A stretch of DNA of 64,000 bases from Gari tellinella (lineage: Eukaryota > Mollusca > Bivalvia > Cardiida > Psammobiidae). The DNA lies in contig OV277869.1 in assembly GCA_922989275.2 (NCBI GenBank), forward strand, positions 41,028,189 through 41,092,188, in the 5' to 3' direction. This document shows, piece by piece, positions 10,441-20,726 of the stretch. The translations under genes were made by a program, and so were the position numbers. The notes beneath the pieces were generated by a model. That model had not been told where the DNA came from, did no database searches, and saw only the letters and a program-made list of their open reading frames with translations. Position 1 is the first letter of the stretch. Every line of letters begins with the position of its first letter.

Positions 10441-12330
10441 CAAATTAAAAAATGTTATCTTTTTTTTCAAAACGTTGTCGTTTTCTCCGATTTACTGAAA
10501 TTGGTTTGCGTTTCTTTTATGAATAACTTTTTCTCCCCTGTATATGTGTGTAGTTTTCTTCGACCGGGAAGAATAACTATTTGCCACTTTACGAGTTTCG
10601 AATATTAAGACAGATACTCTCTTACCTTTGCTATGACGTCACTTTCTGGAATAGTATCAATTGTTCTCGAGTAGTCAGGAAGCAAGGCTCGTTGTTGTTG
10701 TCGTTGAGGAGATGGAATAGAACCGTTTTCTTTCTCAAAAGCCATAAATGTGAGTCGGTAAGAAAATCCTGAAGGAAACGGAACGACAAGTAAGATAACA
10801 TTATTGAACCCGGATGAATCAATAAATTATATAATACCGGGTTATATAGCGAGATGGAGAGAGACTTGGGGTCATAGAAACAGAGAGGGGTGTACACAGA
10901 CAAATACACAGCAGAAAAAAGACACAAACAAACACACACATAAACAAAACATCAAGCAGACACGTACAAAGACAGGCATAATCATAGCTTAACAGACTCA
11001 CAAACAGACAGCAGAGCTCAACAGACTGCAAACAGACATGCACATTTAACTGGACATGAAGATGGGGGGGGGGGGGGGGTGTACAAACATTGTTTCTTCT
11101 TTCCTCCTTGCTGTCTTATCATGACTGAACCGACATACAGACGCCAAATACCTCGACATAATATCAGGATCAAAACGTTTTGACACTTATGTGAATGTTT
11201 GTATGTTTTTTCGGTGCAATGCCTAAAAACTCAATTTACGGGAAACAAAAATTAAAACAGGCAACTTCATTTAAAGGGGGTAGTAATTCCCCTCTTATCC
11301 CGTTATGTATAAGTTACCGTCCGGTACTTAAACTTGTTTTGTGTCATGATAACCTAAACTAACAAACAGTACAATTATAGTATTGAAGATGAAGACTATA
11401 AGAGCAAGCAAAACGAAATCTCACCGTAATAATATTATATTTAGTCGATGTTCACCCCTTCTTTTCCAAACATCTAACCACTTGACTGTGTGACATGTCA
11501 TAATAGGATTAAGACAATAGGGTGTTATATATACTGATATCATCAGCATTAACTATCTATCTATCTATTTATCTTTCTATCTATGTATTCTGCCTCACAC
11601 CCTCACGTGTTATATCGGGCAGTGCGCGTCTGTGCCTGTTAGTAGAGTTAAGAACAAGATAAAAGATAAGGGTTAGCGGATAAAACAAAGTTAAGAATGT
11701 TAAAACTCAACAGGAAAAAGAATAAAAACAGGATAAAAACACCATTGCTGGACTTAAGGCTTAAAATGATTCATGGTGCTGACTGAGGACCTGAATGTTT
11801 TCAGGTTCTCATTCAACACGACATCTGCAGGAAGAGCATTCCACTGTACTACTGTAAGAGGGTAAAAAGGGTATTTAATACTTAAACGATTAATATAATT
11901 ACACAGCGCTCCCTCTCTACAACGACACCAAAGGGGACACAAAACAAGTGTGCGTTGTTCGGAAGGAGTTATAGTTTGTCGTCACATTGTATAACCCATA
12001 CTCTGCTTAAACTTCAAATGAACAAATCCAGTTTCGAAATAGATCTAGTCTATTTTTGACTTTTGAAGTGGTTTGTTTTCTATTACAATAATGTTGCAAA
12101 AAAAATAAACAACGTGCTTTAGGAACCCGCTTATCAGGGTATACACTGTTTGCGTATTGTAATTACACTGTTTACTTGTATATTGTTTTTGTAAACTATA
12201 AGAACACATTTCTGTCGTTGGGGTTGCATATGGGGTCACTCATTCTACCCTGAAAATTCAAATTGAATAATCCAGTTTCCAATTAAGTCTAACTAACTTC
12301 TGACTATTTAGGATTGATTTGAACAATATT
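10441..12330. other. Non-coding stretch with microsatellites
   Basis: Contains a CA/AAC-rich low-complexity run (about 10890-10985), a 16-G run (11064-11079) and a TATC-type run (about 11555-11585). One arm of the TCTCTACAACGACACC MITE family lies at about 11910-11960. No exon recognised. Confidence 0.7.
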
Positions 12331-12339
12331 TTGCAAAAT

Positions 12340-12720
12340 GACAAACTGTGGAGACCTGATCAGAGGGATCACCATAAAGAAGTTCTCTGACGAGGGTCTA
12401 TACTGTTTATAGAGGACTAGTGTACTCTTCACAGATGCAATGCTTGTACGGGTATTTTCGTCGCGAGGATGTGTTTACTCATTGAGCCCCAGTGACGCAT
12501 ATATGCGTTCTTTACCAAATGTGTACCTGTAAAGAGTACACTTTTCCTATGCAAACAGTGAAGTCCCTGATCAAAGGGCTCCTGCAGAAACCCTCTGATC
12601 AGGGAATTCACCGTTTGTCATTTTGCAATTTATTACAAAAAACAACCCTAAATAGTCTAAAATTGACCAGCCTTTATTGCAAACTGGTATTGTCCATTTG
12701 AAGTTTCAGGGGATGATGAG
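12340..12720. repeat. GAGGGCTCC hairpin family and flanking module
   Basis: The hairpin at 12555-12617 has outer CAAACAGTGAA, inner CTGATCAAAGGGCTCCT and a CTGATCAGGGAA return. A diverged inverted partner lies at 12345-12415. The module GACGCATATATGCGTC and AAGAGTACACTT between them also occurs near 6930, 7080, 15840 and 55510. It is a larger repeat, roughly 350-400 bp. Confidence 0.75.
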
Positions 12721-12929
12721 TTAACGAAATGTAGAGAATCAAAGGCATCGCTGTAAAGAAGGGTGACTGTGAATGACTACATGTAGTATATTTAGTAAAA
12801 TGATATACAATACGACAATATCTATTGTAAACCAAACTTGAAGATAACTTACTTAGTCGGACATGTTTCCTGATTGTCTATGTGATTTCCGCCTAATTTA
12901 GTGTGAAGTATACGGCATGTTAACCCATT

Positions 12930-13120
12930 GAACCGGCGAGTATACTTGTCATATACAAACAGTGTACAAGTGAAGAGTGCATTGTCCTATGCAAACAGTG
13001 CATACCTAGACAGGTCTGTGATATTTATCATTCTGAGATTTATACAAAACAACCCTTAAAACCGATTAGATTTAATTGGAAACCAGAAGTGTACATTTGA
13101 AGTTTAAGGGGCGAATTAGT
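12930..13120. repeat. Degenerate copy of the GAGGGCTCC/AAGAGTACACTT module
   Basis: GGCGAGTATACTTGTCAT and CAAACAGTGTACAAGTGAAG match the module at 12340-12720 and 15830-16010. The central hairpin is mostly lost. Confidence 0.65.
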
Positions 13121-14387
13121 TAAACAGTCAAGAAATACGCATTAGTCAATAAACGTTAATTTACATTTGCTATTCCATCAATCAACAGATTTACCCAAAT
13201 TTACCGTGTGTATATGACCATTCAAAGATTCACTAATCATGTCAACTGTATTCTTGCATCTTCTATCCAATTAACAAAAACACATTAGTATCAATTGTAA
13301 GAATCGAGGTCGGCTAAATGCCACTAAATTGTATGCCTTTCTCTCGTTCTTAAAACCGAAAAAGCATAATGTTTAACAGCTTGGGTCCTGATCAGCCGCC
13401 AGCGTATCGGCGTTTGATCAGGAACACAACTGTTTAAAAGTCGGGTGAAGTAGCACACATCATGAGTTGCAGATATATAGAAAATTCCCTACCTGTATTG
13501 TATAATCGATATTTACTTAATATTCTCGTACTGTATAGTTCTGTCAGCTGTTTCTAAATGAACACATACTAAGCTGTCTCTTACATGCACCATGACTACC
13601 AGTTGCCATATCATTATGTGTGTTTGTGTTGGGTTGAGGGGTCAGGGTAGGGGGGGGGGGGGGGGGGGGGCAGGTTAAGATTTTTTAATGAAAACATAAA
13701 GACAGAGAGTTTAAAAAGTATCGATGGCATATTATTCAAATGTCTGAGGAAAGAACTAAACACGATTGCTTGATAGTTTTAATCCTAATCACATATCAGT
13801 GTAATCTAAGAAAAGCACTTGTGGGGTATAAAGGTAAGATGTTTGTTTTAGATACGCATGTCGATACTATTGATTTAAACATCGATTAATCACTCTTAAA
13901 CAAAAACCCTTTAGAATTTAAAAGTTTCTGGTAAGTCGAACCTATATTATTAGAGGTTAATTAACCCATTACTCCATAGCATGTGTCTAGTTTTGAAGAC
14001 AAGTGACCAAGTAAGGCTTGTTGAAAGTAAAGCAGAATGAGTCTTTAGCCTGCTTTAAAAAATGATTTTTGTGGTACATATTCATGTCTGCATAAAGTGG
14101 AACTATTTTATTCAGGCAAAGGTGTTAAAATACGTACATTTGGAGTAATGGGTTAATTCGGACGTAAAATTGTGTTTGACTTAACCGAAATCTAGTTATC
14201 GAAATTCAATTGTAGAAAAATATACCAAGTTCAACTTATTCGATCTTGAATAATCGAGGTTTCTTTTATAGTTACTTCCCATTAACCCCATTCACTGTCA
14301 TGACGTCATTACTTTAAAAAATCGTCTGCTTTTATATCGCAAATCTAAATTTTAAGAAATTAAGTTTAGAAATATTGACATGAGTTT
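13121..14387. other. Non-coding stretch with hairpin, poly-G and repeat fragments
   Basis: A degenerate GATCAG hairpin lies at 13383-13436 and a 21-G run at 13650-13670. The reverse complement of the GAAACTAG..GAAGACAAGTGACC dispersed element lies at about 13970-14060. A CGAAATC.AGTTATCGAAATTCAA piece (14160-14260) belongs to the AAGTCGAAC MITE family. No exon recognised. Confidence 0.65.
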
Positions 14388-14452
14388 CAAACAATTTGGA
14401 TCCTGATCAGACGCCGCATAACGCGGCGTCCGATCAGGGTCCAAATTGTTTT
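14388..14452. repeat. Dispersed GATCAGACGCCGC hairpin
   Basis: Near-perfect inverted repeat: CAAACAATTTGGATCCTGAT facing ATCAGGGTCCAAATTGTTT, with the core GCCGCATAACGCGGC. One of about twenty copies in the window. Confidence 0.9.
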
Positions 14453-14692
14453 CAAATAACTATGGTACTCGAGGTAAAAAAGTGAAGGGATTAACAACAG
14501 TAATTACTACGCCTAACTACAAACATGTTGGAGGGGGTATAAAAGTCGCCATGGTGATGATGGGTTCAAAACATTAACGCTAGCCTATATTAGGTTTCCA
14601 AATCATACGATAAACCGGGTGTATCTATTTTTGTCTTTTTCTATATTTAGAAACAAAAGTAAAAACCCAGAAATATCGTATATAAGAATAGT

Positions 14693-15741
14693 TTAAGGTA
14701 CTTCGCATATGCGCGTAGTTTCCATACGATTGTTATGAAACTTTTCATGAAGAATGATAATAGCCTAAGAAACAATGTGTGTGAATATAGGCAAAATTTA
14801 TCGTGTGGTTTGTCTTTAAGGTCTTTTTTCTGACAAAAACCTAGAATTTTGATGATTTTATTTTTCTTAAAAATGAATAAAGCTAATGACTATAATTCTC
14901 ACCCAATAAGTAGTCCACAACATTCATTACAAGAAAAGCTAAAAACATTTTGAATAAAGGTGTTCAGAAAGATGTTATCAGCTATTTAAATTTTGCAAAA
15001 TGCTAAAAAATTGAATTACAAAAAACTGACTCATTCAATGTATATTCTTTTTCATTTTATTCAAATATATGGTTGATGAACTAGTCAGTCTGAAAAAATT
15101 AGAAAATATTACAGTCAGGATTTGTTGTAATAACATATTTTCTTATTAAAATGTGGGATATTTGTTGTTTAGATACAGTTAACTACCTTAGAATTAAAAC
15201 TTTGTCATTAAAATGCATTATTATTTAATCATGGACTTGCATACAAGGTTTATTATATTGTTTTAACATAATTATAATGGGCAATATCGATCTTGAAAAG
15301 GTTAGCGTATTGATAAGCTTCAATGTGTGGCTTTATAGTTCGATCAAACCGTTTACATGTATACCGATTTAATTGACTTGTAAGTCATTAAACTAAAACG
15401 TACAGGTAAGTGGACATATACTTGGACCGTAAACATCACTAGTTCTAATCAACGAAGACTAAACCTAAACATAACATGTCTCTTGATTACTGCGTTATGG
15501 ATTGACAAGTCAATAAATCGGACACTAAAAAAAATATTTGGATCGGATGGGTCTCGAACCTATGACCTTTTGATTGCTAGTCAACCACTATACTAACTGC
15601 GCTATGAAGGATTATACTAATTCGTATCAACATTTCCTTTATATAAATTTTCTAGTATAAACACGTACGAAAACAGTCTGTGTCGCCAAGACGCATATCC
15701 GCTCGCCCGCAAGACCGACTTCCGGTAGCCAAAGGCCTTAA
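14693..15741. mobile_element. TTAA-bounded 1.05-kb repeat, copy 1
   Basis: Matches 28040-29082 almost base for base: about 1% substitutions and one 6-bp indel in the part compared by eye. Both copies are bounded on each side by TTAA and then diverge into unrelated flanks. The left end is GGTACTTCGCATATGCGCG and the right end TAGCCAAAGGCC. It carries a reverse-oriented tRNA-like segment at 15540-15611 and no significant open frame. TTAA target sites are used by piggyBac-type elements, but the ends do not match a family I know. Confidence 0.85.
15540..15611 (-). repeat. tRNA-like segment (SINE-like head)
   Basis: Read on the minus strand it has an A-box-like TAGCGCAGTTAGTATAG, a 7-nt loop CTAGCAA and a B-box-like GGTTCGAGACC. 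The acceptor arms do not pair well, so I read it as tRNA-derived rather than a working tRNA. Confidence 0.7.
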
Positions 15742-15829
15742 TCTTACAGTCGTTGAGACAGTTGATAGTCAGCACAACTATGTTTGGACTGAACATAACT
15801 ATGTGTTTGGTGTATAAAACATTCAACCC

Positions 15830-16010
15830 TACTCACGAGTATACTTGTCATTAACAAACAGTGTACCTGTTAAAATAAAACTTGTCCAATGCAAACAACT
15901 AAACATTTTTGAAGACGCCCTCTGATCATGGTCTAGACTGTTTGTATAGGACACGTGTACTTTTAACAGATACACTGTTTATAAATGACGAATATACTTG
16001 TTGCGAGGAT
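15830..16010. repeat. Copy of the GAGTATACTTGTCAT/hairpin module
   Basis: CGAGTATACTTGTCATT, CAAACAGTGTACCTGT and the return arm ATGACGAATATACTTG form a roughly 180-bp inverted repeat. Its centre is a degenerate GCCCTCTGATCA hairpin. Confidence 0.7.
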
Positions 16011-16057
16011 TGAATAGGTTAAAATACGCTTCATACTTTGTCACTGTTTAAATCGTA

Positions 16058-16290
16058 CATTGGAGAAGAAGCTTTTCTTATCCGTTTAAACACAAACACA
16101 ACTCATAAAATATAGAAATGACATTAAAAACAATAATTTAAAACAAACATTGAAGTTATTTTTATCAGAGTGGCGAACCAGTTTGGAGCCTGTTCAGACG
16201 TAGGGGGTAACCAGCGCCTGATATGGCTTCAAACTGTAATGTTATGAGCATTAAGTCGATATTTGGGAAAGAATGATACATTCTCAACTG
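16058..16290. mobile_element. TA-flanked MITE, CAGTGGAG family, degenerate
   Basis: Begins CATTGGAGAAG after TA and ends TTCTCAACTG before TA. Sub-terminal TTATCCGTTTAAACAC faces TTGGGAAAGAATGA. The centre contains a worn TTTGGAGCCTG...CTTCAAACTG hairpin. Confidence 0.72.
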
Positions 16291-16804
16291 TACAAAGGAC
16301 TGCATTGCTGCAACATCATTTCGCCTTGGTCCTGGTGTACTGGTTTTATAATATATATATATACATAGTTCAGATTTCAAGTTAAAAAGTGGGACATAAT
16401 ATGATGTAAGTTGCAAGTTAAATACGGGACTTTATGCAATCAAAAAACAAGTACAAAGTTAACCATCCTCAGCTGTCAAACCAGACTACATTGAAAACAT
16501 TCTCGGTGCAGATCATCCGATTAACATGTTAATATTTAGTAAAAAAAAACATTAGCAGAAGATATTTGTCTGCGATAAAAGGGTTGATGAGTTAAGGTAG
16601 ACGACAAGAGCAAAACTAGAAGGATATAATGACAAAAAATAATATAAAATTGAATGCACCTAGTAAATAAGATGGTCTTATCAGAAGACAACGATAACTA
16701 GCAAAACAAGAAAAACAAAATAAAAAGCAATCTCCAAAATATCAAAATGTAGCAGAGGAGAATACAAGTGCAAACGATTGAAAGTGTTCATATTAAGGTT
16801 GAAA
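16291..16804. other. Unassigned non-coding stretch
   Basis: AT-rich; nothing recognised except an AT microsatellite at about 16350-16365. Confidence 0.45.
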
Positions 16805-17000
16805 ACCCCTAATGAGATCAGGCCAATGTCGGTCAATATCGGAACTCTACAGAGACCGACGAGCATTTCTCGTCAATTGCCGAATTGTTTCGAATCATGC
16901 TTTAGCATGGTTCGGAATAGATCGATAGTTGACGCGAATGACCGATCGTTGTAGATCTATACAGAGTACCATTTTTTGCCCGATCTCATAATGGGTCCTT
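16805..17000. mobile_element. Foldback MITE, CTAATGAGATC ends
   Basis: CCCTAATGAGATCAGG faces CCCGATCTCATAATGGG, with an inner arm GGTCAATATCGG... and a centre GAATCATGCTTTAGCATGGTTC. A related centre (GCTAAAGCATGGTTTGG) lies in the element at about 57195-57385. Confidence 0.75.
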
Positions 17001-18119
17001 AAATTTATGAATTGAGTTCCAAGACTTCCAAGCGTTTTATCAACAACTTACATGAACCAAACATTATTTAATCAGATCAGAATCCTAGAATGTCTGTTAA
17101 AGATATAATATATTTGTAACAGAGAAAAACTCAATAAAATGAACATTAGTTTATTTAATTTCTTACATGTTTCGGCCTGTGGCCTTCTTCAGAGATAAAA
17201 AGTAAACAAATAATGCTTATGACGTCATATGAAATTCTGAACACAGCAAAACAGTCAAAAGCTCCATCATTATCATTATCAACTTGTCGACGTAAGAAAA
17301 GTTCGGTTCAAATTCAATTTGATACATTGACACAAGAACGATCCCTTGTTGCTTTTGTGTCCTTTAAACAGTTTCGTCTTACTTTTCTAACAAAAAAATG
17401 CATGAATAATTGAGTTATTCTTTTTTTAACGATAAAATGAGGACATTTTCCAACGTTACGGTGATGCTCGTAGGGTTTCTGTTCTTTTACAATCAAATTT
17501 CTAAACTCTAAACTTTAAGGAAAACACACACGCACGCACGCACGCACGCACGCGGCGTCTGATCAGAATCCAAATTTTTTGATACTTTAAACCAATGTCA
17601 CTTGTGTCAGAACGCATCAAAATCTAAATTTAGAACTAAAAGCAGACGATTTTAAGCAGACGATACGTCACGATAATTAACTGGGCTATGACGACGTCAT
17701 TACGGCACTGCAAGGGTTAAATAACTACTGTTTGTTCAACACAGTCGCTTAAATTCAGTGGGATGAGGGGAGGATAGACATGACTTGTATAAACAAAATC
17801 TTAACGTTTAGGTAATGTTGTGTTATTACTTTCATGTTAGGGTCAAACAATTGGTATCCTTTTAGAATGCCATGATTAGAGTACCCTAAAGAGTACCATA
17901 ATAGGTCTCCATTTTTCTGTACATGTAGTGGATGAATATCTTCAAAGTGTACACTTCTGTAGTGGGTGAATAGCTTAAAGGCGTAAAATTATGTAACTGT
18001 GGAGTAATGGGTTAACTGATCAACATTATTGGAACCGTGACGGTTTACTATGACAAAAGTGCAATGTTCAACGACTATTTTACATAAATAACATTTTGAA
18101 TGCAAAGTACATACATGTA
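17001..18119. other. Non-coding stretch with (ACGC)n and hairpin fragments
   Basis: TTTCGGCCTGTGGCCTTCTTCAG at about 17169-17191 is a short piece that I associate with invertebrate retroelement tails. An (ACGC)n run lies at about 17526-17552, immediately before half a GGCGTCTGATCAG hairpin. No exon recognised. Confidence 0.55.
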
Positions 18120-18366
18120 CAGTGGAGAAAACGTCATTCTTTCCCGTTTAAACGCAAACGAAACGCAAACGCAGTGCACTTAAATGTAAAAAAAAGCAAC
18201 TTTTGGATACTTCCAACAAATTATCTTAATATGAGTTGCAAGCAATTTGGAGCCTGATCAGACGCCGGGTTACCCGGCGTCTGATCTGGCTCCAAACTGT
18301 TTGCAGTGGAAATACTATATTGAGCGTTAACGCGTATATTGGGAAAGAATAATGTTTTCTCCACTG
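18120..18366. mobile_element. TA-flanked MITE, CAGTGGAG family, well preserved
   Basis: CAGTGGAGAAAACGTCATTC after TA and TTTTCTCCACTG before TA. Next come ATTCTTTCCCGTTTAAACGC and its counterpart, and in the centre a near-perfect GGAGCCTGATCAGACGCC hairpin (18238-18304) with core GGGTTACCC. Length 247 bp, almost the same as 26768-27013 (246 bp). No coding capacity. Confidence 0.9.
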
Positions 18367-18429
18367 TACCACTTACATTAGCCACAATGCGGTTGTGTGG
18401 GTTGTGTGTGGTCTTTGTCTAATTTAGAT

Positions 18430-18675
18430 CAAGGAATTAAAGTACAAGTCGAACCTAGATAGTTCAAACTCGCTTAAGTCGAACTTACCTGTATTTCAAA
18501 GTTAAAACGTGGCTGTGTGTTCGATTTAAACGAAATCGAGTAATCGAAATTTAACGCATGACATACGGGGACGTTTGATTTAAACGAAATCGAGTTATCG
18601 AAATTCAACTCATGACATAACGGGGACGTTTGATTCAAACGAGTTTGAAGTATCGAGTTTGGACTACATGTACTT
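18430..18675. repeat. AAGTCGAAC MITE family with partial duplication
   Basis: TACAAGTCGAACC, CTTAAGTCGAAC, TCAAAGTTAAAACGTGGCT, and then CGAAATCGAG.TATCGAAATT.AAC repeated about three times 50-55 bp apart. Related copies lie near 14160-14270, 22680-22925 and 38090-38230. The CAGTCGAACCTCGAT style of end resembles pogo/Tigger MITEs. Confidence 0.7.
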
Positions 18676-18707
18676 TTTTAACCCTTCCCACGTTCTAGCA
18701 TAACGAT

Positions 18708-18915
18708 TCAGTGTAAAACAACTCAATAATGGGCAATTAGATTAAGTCACAAAATGGTGGTTAAGACTGGTGGCTGTTTAAAGCAAGATGAAAGGAAATC
18801 AGAAAGCTCCTGTAGGAGCTTTCTGCTTTACTTTCATCTTGTTTTAAGCTGTCACCTATGCTTATTAGCAAGAATTAGACTCCTTCCATTGGTCACAATA
18901 TAAAGGTTTTCCTGT
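18708..18915. mobile_element. Degenerate relative of the 4304-4509 MITE
   Basis: It shares the central hairpin CAGAAAGCTCCTGTAGGAGC and the AAGCTGTCACCT arm with 4304-4509. The ends (CAGTGTAAAACAACTC / AAGGTTTTCCTG) are worn. A third, more decayed copy lies at about 23255-23400. Confidence 0.75.
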
Positions 18916-20600
18916 GGCTGTTATGGCGGTTAAGCATTACGATAGCAACCCATTTCTTTTACACAGCTTTATTTTTCTTGTGCGTTTTATTTCCTATACA
19001 GTTCATGTATTTTAAAGTTATCAGTATGGAAAAAAACTTCATAGACTAGTCTTGAACGATTTTGATCCTTATCAGACGCCGGGTGTCTGATCAGGATGTA
19101 ATGTGTTTACCAATACCAACTCTCTTTTGGCATGTTAAATGTTATAAGAGCTAAAAGAGCTGTTTTGTGAGTCATGGATATGCACATACATGCTCAGATT
19201 GTAAATTACAAGCACTGGCCTGTCTTTTGAAGAAAAACCAAAGCAACAAAGCATGGACCTGCCGCATACTAATCTATCGGGTGCAAATAAACAGAACTTA
19301 CAGTAGATACGGTGAAACTACTCAAAAACGCAAAGCAAACACGAAGACAATGTAAAGTTCTAGAGACATGTGAAAAGTAAACGGTTTGGAGCCAGATTTA
19401 GCAACTATTTAATTATTTTAGTATCAAAGCGTTTTTTGGGAAAAAATAAAATCTCCATTGGAGCCAACATACATTTTTTAACCCATTACTCAACACGCAT
19501 GCCCCTTTTCGCCTTTTATCTAATCATGTCTACACTAAGAAAGTAGTTTCCTATCTAGGAACCCGTTCACATGAACCACAGAAGGAATTTCCAGTAACTT
19601 TGCATATGGTAGCTCAAAGCAGGTCGAAAATAAAGCAGAATGCTCCTTTAAGTTAACATTTGTATTCAAAATATTTTGATGCAATGCTATAAGTTTCGTG
19701 AGGAAGAAAGGCGAAGTCCCTCACTGTCTGTGTGAGCACTCATAACCGTGGCTAAAGTATTGTCCGATCCTTCTGACCTGGCCGTTTTAATTTTAGAACA
19801 GTTTATAATGGCTGATACATGTAGGTAAGTAAGGTAACATCGGATATATATTCGTACGTTTTCGTACTTGAGATAAGCTTGATTATCCGTAACCCTAGCT
19901 AGTTATGGAAATTATCCAGCCTAATCATCATTCCATTACCAGTTTTATAATGTTCCATTCTAAAAGAAAACGGTCAGGTCAGGAGAAAACATTTAATAAT
20001 ATGGTTCAACAATCAACATTATTTATCATCGTACATGTTGAAACAACTCATATACATGTACATGTAAATTGAAACTTACACACATGTACGAACAGTTTGA
20101 GCCGGGAATACCCGTGCTGTGTTTAAACCTGTATAAACTCATGACATATAGTTTCCCCTCAATAAATGTGGTCATGTTAAACAAGTTGTACACCCACAAT
20201 ATACATGTACTTGTACCCTTCAACCATCTGATATACATTATACGAAACAAGACAGAACAATGGGAAAGTGACAGCTCCTTAATTGGGTGAAAAAGTGTGG
20301 TTCTTTACGGGCTATAGAAATTACTTAGATCTTGGAAAGTAAGCATTCCTGAATGGTAGAAATTGAATTGAAACTGTATATATGTAGCATGCCCCCGGAA
20401 CCCCCTAGTCAGAGTGCGTACACACATTGCCTTATGTCCTCATCGCAAGTTGGTTCATACGGGTCTGGAATAAGATTGTAATAGCAACCCGAGTGAGTTA
20501 ACAGCTTATCTTCAAATAAAGCATTACATATTTAATAAATGAGACTTTTAAATTTTGAGAAGTATTTCTAATTATATAGAGGATCTTGGATCTTGTATGA
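18916..20600. other. Non-coding stretch with one short hairpin
   Basis: A shortened GATCAGACGCCGGGTGTCTGATC-type hairpin lies at about 19051-19108. ACATGTAC palindromic tracts occur near 20050-20090. No exon recognised. Confidence 0.5.
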
Positions 20601-20726
20601 GTGCTCATTATTTATCATTTTTAATAAACGAGTTGACTAAAATAATATGACGCGAGCCTTGGCGAGCGTCATATTCATTTTAGTCAACGAGTTTATTAAA
20701 AATGATAAATACAATGTAATGAGCAC
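20601..20726. repeat. 126-bp foldback repeat with GTGCTCATT ends
   Basis: GTGCTCATTATTTATCATTT faces AAATGATAAATACAATGTAATGAGCAC-type sequence, and inner GTTGACTAAAAT...GACGC pairs with GCGTCATATTCATTTTAG. The short loop is GAGCCTTGGC. Confidence 0.88.

Noticed and set aside
15540..15611. Possible genuine tRNA-Ala (loop CTAGCAA, anticodon AGC)
   Set aside because: The acceptor arms do not pair and the segment is part of a 1.04-kb mobile repeat, so it is kept only as tRNA-like.
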